Shown here one piece after another: positions 1 through 9,974 of a DNA stretch of 64,000 nucleotides. Every line of letters begins with the position of its first letter. Positions within the stretch are counted from its first letter, which is position 1. A program made the translations under genes and the position numbers. The stretch lies in the NCBI GenBank assembly GCA_963969345.1, contig OZ017768.1:10766193-10830192 (forward strand), given 5' to 3'. The notes under the pieces are model-generated. The model saw only the letters and a program-made list of their open reading frames with translations. It did no database searches and had not been told where the DNA came from. Origin of the DNA: Turbatrix aceti. Lineage: Eukaryota; Nematoda; Chromadorea; Rhabditida; Panagrolaimidae.

Positions 1-1506
1 TCACACTTAGATTGGAATTAACCCCTTTTTTTCAGACAAACAAACATGCTCCAGGGTCGCGCGTATTGTTGTCAAATTTTGTCGTCTTTCCTTTCTTACT
101 TTTTTTGTGTGTGTGCGTGATACTTCATCATCTCCTCTAGACGGATACCCTTTCACATTGCCTAGGGCGACAATAATGAACGCAAAACCGCAGAACCGAC
201 CTTTACAGTAAAAAAATCTAAATTTGTGTTTTAAATTTGTTTTTAGAATTTTGCAACATTTATCGACCCGACCGTAAATAAAAAGTTGCAATCCCTGATA
301 TCCAAGTTTCAACCAGATCGCATCGGTCACAGTCGTTTTTTTCTGCGCATCAACCGACAAATGTAAATTGGTTCGGTTAATAGGATATTTAACCGGCTAG
401 CTTTTTTTGTCAACTTGTAATTTATTTACGTTAATGGGCGATAAATGCATCGTAATCCAATTTGATTATCACAGCGGGATAAAAAATTTTAGACTAGAGG
501 CATCGCTGAGAGATTGAGCAAACCGATCAACGTTTTAGAAGCTAAAAAAATGTAAACGAAAGAAAAAAGTTTTTTAGCGTTAATCTTTTCCAGTTATTAA
601 TTTTTTAATTAGTATTTCATGCAAAATTTTATTTGTTGCATGCAACAAAGGTTTTGTGTTTATGAAAAAATCCAGACTCAATCAATGAAACTATTTAACA
701 AATTTTACCACCTTTGATTATCTTAAAACTTTTTCAAACGATCACAGTTTTAAAAGTGTAAACAATTTCGGCCGGTTTTCGATAAACTGTGCTTTCATCG
801 AAAACATAAAGTTTAGAATCTGTACAAGAATCTGTTGAACGTGTTTCACGTTTTTGTTAATCCAACATCAGCAGATAATTTCTGAAAACAGTTTTTCATT
901 GGAACCAACAGAGCTCAGTTTTTTATACAAAATTTTCTAATTTTTGAACAAAAAAATTCTAAAATAATAAATGCAGTTTTTTCAAACATTGATCTCCAGC
1001 GGCAGTAACATTTTTTTTCCAAAAACAAACAGCCCAGAACGGTTTTTACAGGAAGCTGTATAACGCATTCCTTCTTGCTTGGTTTCCCACTTTTTTATGT
1101 GCTGTGTATTCTTTCTTATTTATTTTTTTGTGTGCATTTATGAACCGACAGGACAACACCGACAGGACAACATATTTTGTGGTACTATTATACTTCCTTT
1201 ATTGCCAACACCGCACGTGCGCGGCTTCTGCTTCGGTTATTGTCGCAACAGTGCCTGCGGAGAGGGGTGAAACATGCGTCTAGCGTCTTGTCATCCCCCT
1301 CCCCCTAAAAACAAACGGGTTTAACAAACGGTAAACGGGCATGAAATGAAAGGCCGTCAGCGAAAGTTGTAACATTACCCGAACCAACTGGACGGAGTAC
1401 TGAGACCGTTGGGTAGGTGGCGCCAGAAACGCCGTATTCAATATTTTTAAAACACAATAAGACAACAACTTGTGCTTCACTTTTGGTTGCCAGTAGTCAG
1501 ACAGCC
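1..1506. other. intergenic, AT-rich, left edge
   Basis: No gene supported. A 117-codon open frame on the minus strand (7-360) has no ATG start and no splice context that makes it convincing. The last 100 bases are the presumed promoter and 5' leader of the collagen gene; a GCCAG at about 1491 could be a leader splice acceptor. Confidence 0.5.
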
Positions 1507-2687
1507 ATGAGCAGCCGTAGTGGTGACAAGACGCCTCTTGGCGTATCCAAGAAATCGGATATCGTCTACGAGTTGGATCGTCTTCAGGAAGCCGAGTCTC
1601 TTCGCAAGCTTGCTTTCTTCGGAGTCTTCATTGCGACATGCGCCATTTTTGTGGGCATCATCGCGATCCCCGGTCTCTTTGCTTACCTGCAACGCGTGCA
1701 GGCTGCCCTACAGGTAGAGACTGATTACTGTAAGTCGGCTACCGGCACCCTGTGGAAGCAGTTCGGCAACGCTCAAGCAAGAAAGGGCCTTGTTCGCAAG
1801 GAAAGTGAGCCTGCTGCTGCTCTTGATGAACAACTTGTTTGTAAGTCATTTGATTATGTGTCCGCTCAATTAAAACAAAAATCTAAATTTTAATATTTTG
1901 TAAAGTTTGAAAAATATTACCACAGTTTTATATATTTATTTACAGTAAAAATTAAAAAAAAACGTTTGCATGGCATTGAAACACAGTTACTTCCCCCCAA
2001 AGACCTCAACAGATAGCTAATTTGCCCTTTCCAGCCCGCCAAAAGCGTCAAGCCGGCCAATTCTCGCAGGTTGGCATTTCCACCGATATCGCCAACGTCT
2101 GCTCTTGTCGCATTGGCCCCAGCGGCCCCATCGGACCCCCCGGTCTTCCCGGCAACGACGGAACCGATGGTCGCCCCGGTACCGACGGCTCACCTGGCTC
2201 TGATTCTGCCCCCGACGCCGTTCCTACCGCCGAGGACTTCTGCTTCACTTGTGATCCCTCACCTGCCGGCCCCCCTGGTCCCCCAGGCCCCAAGGGACCC
2301 TCTGGCAACCCCGGCCCTGCTGGCACCCCTGGCCCCAACGGCAACGGCGGCGGTCCTGGTCCTCAGGGCCCCGCTGGCCCCGCCGGCCCCGACGGTCAGC
2401 CCGGCGCCGATGGCACTCCGGGTCCTGCTGGAGCCGTCAGCGACGTTCCCGGCATTCCTGGTCCCCCCGGCCCGGCTGGTCCCGCTGGTGCTGCCGGTCC
2501 TGCTGGACCCGCAGGTCCCGATGGACAGCCCGGAGCTCCTGGACCCCAGGGCCCCGCCGGAACATCTGGAGAACCCGGTCCCGATGGCACTCCTGGCGCC
2601 AACGGCGACCAGGGACCCGACGGAGAGAGCGGACCCTTCGGAGGCTGCGACCACTGCCCTCCTCCTCGCTCCGCTCCTGGATACTAA
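1507..2687 (+). CDS. nematode cuticle collagen
   Basis: Exons 1507-1840 and 2035-2687 (intron GTAAGT...CCAG); the joined frame gives 328 residues. The N-terminal region carries the cuticle-collagen N domain with one hydrophobic segment at about residues 22-50 ([14 protein letters not shown]) that acts as signal anchor. The splice joins ...EQLV to S-RQKR, a subtilisin-type (BLI-4-like) processing site just before the collagenous part. Gly-X-Y tracts follow, broken by a Cys-containing stretch (FCFTCD), and the chain ends in [13 protein letters not shown], a C-terminus typical of one C. elegans collagen subgroup. Cysteines flanking the Gly-X-Y tracts would crosslink trimers. Start: the ATG at 1507 begins the conserved domain; upstream in-frame codons belong to the leader. 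Other frames over the GC-rich repeats are shadows. Family assignment is secure; the orthologous gene is not determined. Confidence 0.95.
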
Positions 2688-3540
2688 CTTCCAAAGTCAT
2701 CCCCGTGAATGCCGTTCTCGTTGTTTTAAAAGAGCTCTCTTACTGTTTTTACTTTCCAAAGAGTTTTGTTGTTGTACGATAAATTTCTTTTTGCAGAAAA
2801 ATATACTTGGCAAATAAGATTAAAATGCAAAAATTTGTCATCCCCCTCAGTCAGTTTTCAAAAATAAATATAATTGCTACGCGGCAGTCAAATTAATTTT
2901 TGTTTATTTTTAAATTTTATATCACGATCTAACAATAAGAATTTATACTGGACATCAGACAAGACAATGTCTTTGTGGTCGCGGTGGAGAATGTCGTTAC
3001 CATTTACTTATCAAAAATGTCGTTACCATTTACATAAAAACGACATTTTTGATAAGTTGGCCTACGGACTTTTACAAACGGAATAAAAAAAATATATTCA
3101 GTTTTCAAAAATCCGAATGAATTCTGATGAGTAAGTGCCATTTTGCCGAAAAAAATAAATAATGACTTGTCCAATTTTTGATTTTATTACGAAAATTCGC
3201 ACAGTTTAACTCAGGGAATCGAATAGGTTGATGCAGAGTCAATTTTTTCAAGAACGAAACACTGGATAAAAGGTAAGCTAAAAAATAAAAAACCATGAAA
3301 ATGGGAGTTTTATGCGCCTGGAGACTTAACCCATCTAAAGATCAGTGATTGCAGCGTTTCTTGATCGATAAAAAAATAAAACTTTGAAAACCAGACGCCA
3401 GTTTTCTGAAACTAAACAAACCCTTTGTACGTAGTGTTTTTTAAATGCATTCGAACGCTCTGATCATCCCAGAAAGCAAATATAATAATATTTTTTTAAT
3501 AAAAACCGTACACAAAAAACACAAAAGAAATTGGATTCAG
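2688..3540. other. intergenic with a perfect hairpin
   Basis: Collagen 3' region (AAATAAATA near 2863), then AT-rich DNA containing the inverted repeat listed at 3007-3056. No gene seen. Confidence 0.5.
3007..3056. repeat. perfect 18-bp inverted repeat
   Basis: Arm CTTATCAAAAATGTCGTT at 3007-3024 is exactly complementary to 3039-3056, with a 14-base loop. Overlapping it, the 17-mer ATGTCGTTACCATTTAC occurs twice directly (2991-3007 and 3017-3033), so the hairpin arose next to a short tandem duplication. It lies between convergent genes, 320 bp after the collagen stop codon. Confidence 0.85.
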
Positions 3541-4483
3541 TTATTTCGCCTTTTTCTGCGCCTCAACATTGGCACTGCCGCCGAGGTACTTCTTGCGCTG
3601 CCCGAACATGTAGAAGTACATCTGAGGGAAGCCCTGGAGGTAGTAGAGGCAGAGGATAACAACAAAGTAGTAAAAGCTGAAGCCGAAGTTGGCGCGGTTG
3701 GGCAGCTCGACGGAAAGCGGTCGTTTTTCGCCAATCTCGCCGAGTCCCGTCAGCATCGTGATGACTTCCCCGGAGGCGCCGAGGGGATAGAGCACGATGA
3801 AGAACGTGTACCGCATCCAGATGAGCAGGGAAGGGACCGCGTTGACGAGGGACAACGCGTAGTACGAGTATCTGACAACTTCGGTCACGCTCCAGGCGAT
3901 GAGCAGCATCGGCACGCCGAAGCTTCCTCGGGACTAAAAAGTGTGAAAAAATTATGTGAAGCCAGTTACTAATATTTGATTTTTTTTGTTATAAAAAAAT
4001 TATCTTCGAAAAAATTGACAGTTAAAAAAACAAAAACGTGTGTTTACAAAAACATCAGTTTTTTTCAATTATTGAGAGCGTTTTTTCATTACAGCGCTTT
4101 TTAAAAAAATGATTCTAACAATTACAAAAATTACCCCAATGTCAAAACAAAACTCACAGAAGGTACAGTGTACAAAATAGCCCAGACGACGAAAACACGC
4201 GAAAAGACCTGGATGAACGTCGTCGCAATCGGCGATCTGACAAGTCCAATGGCGGCGTGGACAATCTCAAGCGCGGCTGCAGTCTGGAAGACGGCGAGTT
4301 CCGTGGACACGCTATCGTAGATCGCCTCGAACGATCGGCCATCGCCCAGACCGATGATTGTCTTGGCGAGGATGAGACTCCATCTAAAATGCGGATAATG
4401 AAGAACAAAACGATCTGACAGTTAACAAACCCTAGAACTTGAAGCGCGTTGTACGTGATGAGGTAGACGTCGGTCACCTTCAT
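3541..4483 (-). CDS. very-long-chain (3R)-3-hydroxyacyl-CoA dehydratase (HACD/PTPLA)
   Basis: Exons (minus) 4431-4483, 4158-4383, 3541-3933; phases close to give 223 residues, the family's usual size. The enzyme removes water from 3-hydroxyacyl-CoA in the ER fatty-acid elongation cycle. The start MKVTDVYLITYNALQVLGW matches the usual first segment of the family. Next come GDGRSFEAIYDSVSTELAVF and LEIVHAAIGLVRSP, and the last exon has WSVTEVVRYSYYALSL and FIVLYPLGASGE. The Tyr and Glu seven apart in YPLGASGE fit the catalytic pair described for yeast Phs1. Several hydrophobic helices are evident and the tail is lysine-rich (QKKAK), consistent with ER retention. Introns are 47 and 224 bp. The nearest upstream ATG is at 4483; an earlier in-frame GTG at 4522 is unlikely to be used. 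C. elegans has the homologue hpo-8. Confidence 0.93.
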
Positions 4484-5162
4484 TTTTGAGTCGTACAAAG
4501 CCAAATGCGGACAACCAAGCACCGAAACCGGTGATTACCTGATAAAAGACGCTGCAAAAAGTGTCGTGACACAATCACACCACCACGGACAACAGAGCAG
4601 GAAAAATAAGGCGAGCGAGAAAGAGTAAAGACAAAACCACAACAAAAATTGTGCAGATAAAGGAAGAATGAATGTGTTTGCACTGAAACGAACTCTTCGG
4701 TGCTCTTGACGCGACTTTTTCTTTCACACCAGTTTTTTATTTTACAAACAGAAAAAAAATATTTCAATGTTCTTTTTTTTTAATATGAAAATAACAATAA
4801 CTATTTTCTATGAAATTTTGTGTAGTATACAGTATTTTGACACAAGAAATGAATAAAACCCGTTCTGTATTACCCATAATTTTGTACTTTTTTTCGTTTT
4901 TTTTGACGGCATGTTACACGCATTTATTTATTTATTCTGATAAAAAATTACTCTATCATTGTACAAACATTTATTCAATTTTCAAACAGTTATGTACTTT
5001 TTTAACCCTTTACTTTATGTATAAAAAATGCAACTTGGATCAGTATTTGACCAGAAGCATGTGTCAAAGTGTGTTTAGGCTTTGGGTACACGGAATATGT
5101 TTCGACGGTTTAGAGGCTCCAGTATAATTTTTTAGCAAGCTTTTTTTTAGCAAGATTTGATA
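4484..5162. other. intergenic, AT-rich
   Basis: Upstream region of the dehydratase gene. TTTTTGCAG near 4549 (minus strand) could be a leader acceptor. No other gene recognised. Confidence 0.4.
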
Positions 5163-5504
5163 CAAAGACCGTGCACAGTTTCAATTTCAATTTACAATTT
5201 CAATTTATCTCTTACTCGTACACACGGGATTACAAATCAGTGGGGTCGTACGAAGAGGGGTCATCAAAGAAAAACAATCCGTCTGAAATCGAAGTCTTTG
5301 GTAGGAGCGTTGTAGGCAATGGCGAGGTCGTCGGTCCAGCGCATGCGTGGTCGTCCTAGCGGTCGCTTGGCTTCCACGTAGTCTTCTGTGGGGCGCCAGT
5401 CTGACAGTCGGACTGCCCAGTTGTCGTCTTCGGTCGTCGCGAGCGATTTGGCAAACTTCTGCTTGCGTCGGCGGGCGGATTCGTTCCAAAGACCGTACAC
5501 AGTT
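5163..5504 (-). mobile_element. 5'-truncated LINE insertion with target-site duplication
   Basis: Element body about 5181-5486. The minus-strand frame (about 5264-5500) encodes the C-terminal end of a non-LTR retrotransposon polyprotein, recognised by RPLGRPRMRWTDDLA followed by a short tail and a stop. The 3' end is a short (AAATTG)-like repeat, usual for such elements. The flanks CAAAGACCGTGCACAGTT (5163-5180) and CAAAGACCGTACACAGTT (5487-5504) match at 17 of 18 bases and are the presumed target-site duplication. About 305 bp of element remain, so it cannot transpose on its own. Confidence 0.75.
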
Positions 5505-5665
5505 GCATCTTTATATCCTTAGATATTTCGGAATCCAGTTTTAAAAATTTATTTATTTTTTCAAAATGTAAAAAAATCAAAACAAATGACTTTGGCGCAT
5601 AAATATATCAAATGATTTTTTCGTCCCGCGCTTGTTGACCTGATGTCCAGGCGCGTGTTCGTTCA

Positions 5666-5872
5666 TCATTGATCCTTGTGTTCATCCGGTTCTGGTTCAG
5701 GCTCAGGCTCAGGCTCAGGTTCGGGCGTCGGGGTAGGTTCAGGCTCCGGCAACGGATATGCAGTTGGTACTTCGAAGACCTTGGTGGTTTGGATCGTGGT
5801 ATCGGCTTCTTCGGCGCGGATGAGAAGCGTGAAAGAGACCGCGACGACAAGAAGTATGATTTGGAACCGCAT
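5666..5872 (-). CDS. small secreted protein with Pro-Glu repeats
   Basis: Single exon, 68 residues. A signal peptide is clear (MRFQIILLVVAVSFTLLIRA). The mature part, about 48 residues, is Thr-rich and then consists of PEPEPTPTPEPEPEPEP-type repeats ending DEHKDQ; it is very acidic and unlikely to fold. A TTTTTTTTTCAG acceptor lies 2 bases before the ATG, which suggests a 5'UTR intron or trans-splicing, and a TATA box (6001-6010) lies about 130 bp upstream. The predicted product is a short acidic secreted peptide of unknown role. No homologue recognised. The repeat could expand or contract by slippage. Confidence 0.7.
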   Translation of the reverse strand: MRFQIILLVVAVSFTLLIRAEEADTTIQTTKVFEVPTAYPLPEPEPTPTPEPEPEPEPEPEPDEHKDQ

Positions 5873-7365
5873 TTCTGAAAAAAAAGTAAAAAAATTAAAG
5901 AAATAAAAAAATCAAAATGATTGTTTGTTTTCAAACTTGAACGGCAAAGACAAAATCACAACACACCAGTTTTCAATTCTTGTTGTGGTTTCTCGAAGGC
6001 TTTTATATACTTTCCGGACACTGCGTGATCAGGTCTTGATTATTATGTTTGTCGTTGGGGGCATTGGTAGGAACAGGTTAATTAGTGCTTTTTGCGGTGA
6101 AAACGTGAATAATTTGAGCCTCATTTGTTTTACGATATTGCTGTTTGGCAAATGAGCAAAAAGCATGTTATTTTTTTTAAATTAGTGTTTCAAAATTCGG
6201 CTTTATTGAAGTTTCTTTAAGAAACGGTGTTGGGGCAGTTAAATGTGTATAACAAATAAAATTAATCAAACCATATTTTCGAATCCACCCCCTTTCACAA
6301 AAAAAACAAATAACATCACCTATTATTTTTTGGCACGTAGTAGCAGCCAAGGGCATGCATGCTTTATTGATGATAACATCTATTTTGGACCATACAATGA
6401 GTCCAACCGGGGCCTATTTTTTTACACATGATGACATTGCAAAAAAAAGAACATCGAATGTCGGACTCTGTTTTTGGAAAGGATTAACAACACGTCGCAA
6501 AATGTCAGAATCCTTTGTTTCACAGAATTTTATGCTGTTTATGGCCACACACAAAAAGAGCGAAAATGTATGCAAGGTAATTTTGTTTTTTTTTCTTATC
6601 ATAAAAATGTTGGCATTTTTATTTCAAATCTAAATCTGTAAATTGAGATTAGTTACATATACATCAAGTATTTATTTGTAATCTAATTTTGTTTTTGACC
6701 AGAAAAAAATTTCATAACTGGTCTATGAGACAATGAAATTATGTATGAATGCTGCCGCCGTCGACAGTTTTTTTTCACCTTCGCCGCCTTCGCTAAAAAA
6801 ATTATTGGATAATAATGTCACTTCATTTAAAAGTTTAAAAAACTTGTCATAAACAAGGCAGCATCCGGATAAGCTTGGCATAATCTCTGACAACATAGTA
6901 ATTGTTACAATAACAGACAACAGTTGAAAATGATTTCATGAATAATTTTTGATTCATTTTTTTATTATTACCAGTTATCGCATCAACAGTCCTTATCCTT
7001 ATCCGCATGAATAAGCCCTCATAAGTTTTTGTGCGGGTGGTAGAAGCAGAATCTATGATACCTGTCTTTTTTTGATGACAATGTGACACACATTGCAGAA
7101 CATTTTGGATGATTCTGTTTTTGTCGCTTTTTGAAAACACATTTTGTGCAAAAAACTCAGATGATGTGCTTGTACGCGTGTAAACATTGCACCTGATATC
7201 ACTTTTTAATAAAACTTGGCATTTTGCAAGGTAAACACTTCCACAGTTGCTGAATGTTGCCGGTTGGGTAGTTGTTGACTGTGGGGTACTGTAGATCTTA
7301 AGAAATGGCTTGCGTTGTGGAAATGACGTGGTGAAAAAATTTATGTGTAATAAATATCTGTGAAT
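5873..7365. other. intergenic, AT-rich
   Basis: Contains the promoter of the small secreted gene near 6001. The rest shows no gene; scattered open frames of 60-97 codons lack splice or domain support. Confidence 0.4.
6001..6010 (-). promoter_or_regulatory. TATA box of the small secreted gene
   Basis: Minus-strand GTATATAAAA, about 130 bp upstream of the ATG at 5872, leaving room for a leader and a short 5'UTR intron that ends at the TTTCAG acceptor. Confidence 0.5.
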
Positions 7366-8039
7366 AAATCTCGGAAGCAGTCTTCATTCTTGCACGCCTA
7401 GCGGACGGTCGGTTTTATTCCGCCTCTCCTGTCCGCGACAGCAGCTTGCGCTCGCGATCGCATTCGGGAAGCAGCGCAAGTGTGAGAATTGAAAGCGCCG
7501 TTTGACACCCGGGCTGGCCACCCTGTCAAACGTAGGCTAAAAAAATGTCTAGATTCCGGCTCAGCGTCGCTACCATCAACGCACGCTCACTGCTGACGGA
7601 TTTTGAAGAGGCCATTCGCAAAACGCTGACGACGTCGTTCTTTTCTCCCACACTGGCGAAGAACTTCAGGAAATGCTGTCGGATATGGCCATCATCTGCA
7701 AGGACGTCGGACTGGAAGTCAACGTCAAGAAGACGCAGTGGATGGTACAGAAATGGCGGGATCAGCGACCTATCTCCTCCGAACTTCTCCTCAAGGACAT
7801 CGAGGACGATTTCGAGCTCTCCTCCACTTTACGCTGGGTCGATTCGCTCAACTCGGTGTTCAACAAGACGAAAACCAGACCACAGCAACGATGGGAAGAA
7901 GAAATCGCGCCCAAAACGAATCGAGACATTTACACCTACGTGGACATCATTTGTGCCTCCTAACATCTGGTCTAATGATAACTAACCACTGAGTAATGGT
8001 GAAATAAATAAATAAATAAATAAAAATCTCGGAAGCAGT
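7366..8039 (+). mobile_element. internally deleted LINE with 16-bp target-site duplication
   Basis: AAATCTCGGAAGCAGT occurs at 7366-7381 and 8024-8039, bounding about 640 bp. The 5' part holds a GC-rich leader, then an ORF start (7545) with MSRFRLSVATINARSLL, resembling the beginning of the LINE apurinic endonuclease domain. The sequence then jumps to the reverse-transcriptase catalytic box: frame 2 reads ADDVVLFSHTGEELQEMLSD (the residue before ADD is Asn, where Tyr or Phe is usual), then VGLEVNVKKTQWM. A short C-terminal region follows, then a 3' end ACCACTGAGTAATGG...(AAATA)n. Most of the endonuclease and the first half of the RT are missing, so it is a non-autonomous derivative. Confidence 0.85.
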
Positions 8040-9428
8040 TACTACATATCATTTATTTAAAAAAGAGAATAAAAAGTAAAAAACAGTGATCGCTCTTGTG
8101 AATCAAAATGTTGTGGAAAATTTGTGTGGCGATAACACAAAACGTTTAAAAAATGTTAATAAAAAATTTGGAACAAAGTATCATAGACCGTTGACATAAA
8201 CAGTTTTCTTGACCAAAAAGATTTTTTTCGGTGAATAAAATCTGAGGTGGTTCAGATTAAATTATTTAATCCGGTCAGTCATATCTGATCAAATACGGTA
8301 TTGCAATAGAAATCAACAAAAAATCAAAACATTTTCTTTCAGCTTATACTGTTTTGGAAATAACGGATAATGATAAAAAAAACTTTTTTATTTTGACGGA
8401 TACAACAAAAAATATTTATTTTATTCCATATTTTCGACGTTTATCTGCATTTTATACAAATGTGAAATTTGAGTTTTTTTGGTCTCAAAATCTTATTCGA
8501 TTTAAAAAGTTCTAATATTTCAGTTAATTTTTAACCACAGCCAATGACGAGATTGAAATAAAAGTGTCCGAACTCGACAATCCAAAACCGATAGCAAATC
8601 GTGATTATTTTGACAATTCATTTTTTTGTGCGCAACTTCATCTGTGTTCAAAAGCGTTTGTACATCACCTGAGCATTGTTTGCCTTATGTTATGTTTAGT
8701 GGAATATTTTCCAAAATATCATTCACCAGACTACTGCGAGTGGACCCAGACGAAAGAATAACAAAATGTGTTTTGTCTTTTTGACTTTGCTGACCTCTCA
8801 TCTACATACCACATTTGACACAGTAAAACCTAATTAGCACCAGTCTCTTGAATTCGGCTTTTCCATTGTGAACGAGGAACAAGACGTGGATATTATCGCC
8901 GCCAAATCCTCCCCAGTTAAAAGAAAGTAACATGAATTGGATGACGACTAATGAAATAAAAATTAATTAAGGGCACAGTGCCGACACATAATGCCATACA
9001 CACACGCACGGGCACACCTTTTGCTTGCCCAAAGGCCTTGGGGGCGTGTCTATCTTCCAAGAAGCAAGATACCTCCCGCCCTCCGCCCAACGAAACCACG
9101 AGTAGATAAGCGCCAACTTCTTAGCAAAGTTTCACCGAGTTCAGGTAGCCAACGTGACATTTGGTGGAAGCTTGTAGCTTCGACGTGCACGTGGCAGGTC
9201 CATATTGTATAGGTGTCATGAACGTACTTTATGTCATCCAATGTTTCTTCCCGGATTTGTATTATATTAAATATAATATATTTTGTGTCCTTTGTTAGAT
9301 GCGAGAATGATAGGGCATTCGTCAATTGCAATTGGTTTGAGGGGGGAGGGATTACCGGGCACGCAACATATTCTGCTAAAAGGCCCTTTATCTTGGCGTA
9401 ATCCAGATGCTTGTCATTGTTTGCCGCG
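8040..9428. other. intergenic
   Basis: AT-rich, then a more mixed composition from 8960. No gene or RNA recognised. Confidence 0.4.
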
Positions 9429-9432
9429 GGCT

Positions 9433-9441
9433 TATATATAT
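9433..9441 (+). promoter_or_regulatory. TATA box of the 129-residue secreted gene
   Basis: TATATATA inside GGGCTTATATATATACC, about 150 bp before the ATG at 9585. A TATTTCAG acceptor at 9542-9549 follows. Confidence 0.5.
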
Positions 9442-9584
9442 ACCTCTAGCACTTTCGATACACAGGCACAGTGTTTTTAAAAATCTCACCTTCGCGAATA
9501 TGCTATACCGTATTCCATCGTAAATATGTTTTAAATTTCTGTATTTCAGTTCCCCCCTCATCAAATAAACCCAATAAACCAAAA

Positions 9585-9974
9585 ATGCTTATCCTTCTCG
9601 CAGCACTTGCAATCGCAGCTTCGGCATCTCCCCTCGCAGTTAACGATCATCTGCTGGAACGCAGGGCTCTTCAGCCAAGCGAGATCATCCTAGGCCCCCG
9701 ACGGTACCTCATCTCGCCTCGCTCTGTCCCCCTGGATCCTCTGGCACCAGAGTCCGGACCTCAGATGAACCAGGAGCCAAACTCGGGGTACCAAACTGAT
9801 CCTGACGCGGGCATCCACTCGCTCTTCGGACCCCGGGGTCGAACGGTCGGGCACTCACAGACGCCGAAGAACATCTTTGTACCGGCGCACAGGACACCCC
9901 AGCTTCCGACGACGTACGGCAACGCTTTGAAAACTATTTTCATGAGGATTGAAGATGAATTGAGATCACAATAA
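9585..9974 (+). CDS. small predicted secreted protein
   Basis: Single coding exon, 129 residues. It has a signal peptide MLILLAALAIAASAS with likely cleavage after the SAS. The mature chain is rich in Pro, Arg and Gly, has no cysteines, and contains dibasic or Arg-Pro sites (LLERRALQ, LGPRRYLIS) plus SLFGPRGRT, where Gly-Arg after FGPR could act as an amidation signal if the chain is processed. A TATTTCAG acceptor 35 bp before the ATG (9542-9549) supports this start, and a TATA box lies upstream. Secretion is well supported. A neuropeptide-like precursor is only one possibility, and a structural or cuticle-associated protein is equally open. No homologue recognised. Confidence 0.7.
   Translation: MLILLAALAIAASASPLAVNDHLLERRALQPSEIILGPRRYLISPRSVPLDPLAPESGPQMNQEPNSGYQTDPDAGIHSLFGPRGRTVGHSQTPKNIFVPAHRTPQLPTTYGNALKTIFMRIEDELRSQ

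Noticed and set aside
7..360. 117-codon open frame on the minus strand
   Set aside because: It starts at a TTG, contains no in-frame ATG, and has no recognisable domain or convincing splice sites.
2048..2817. Several long open frames on both strands across the collagen Gly-X-Y region
   Set aside because: Shadows of the GC-rich periodic collagen codons; only the frame joined to the N domain carries Gly at every third residue and the cysteine ends.
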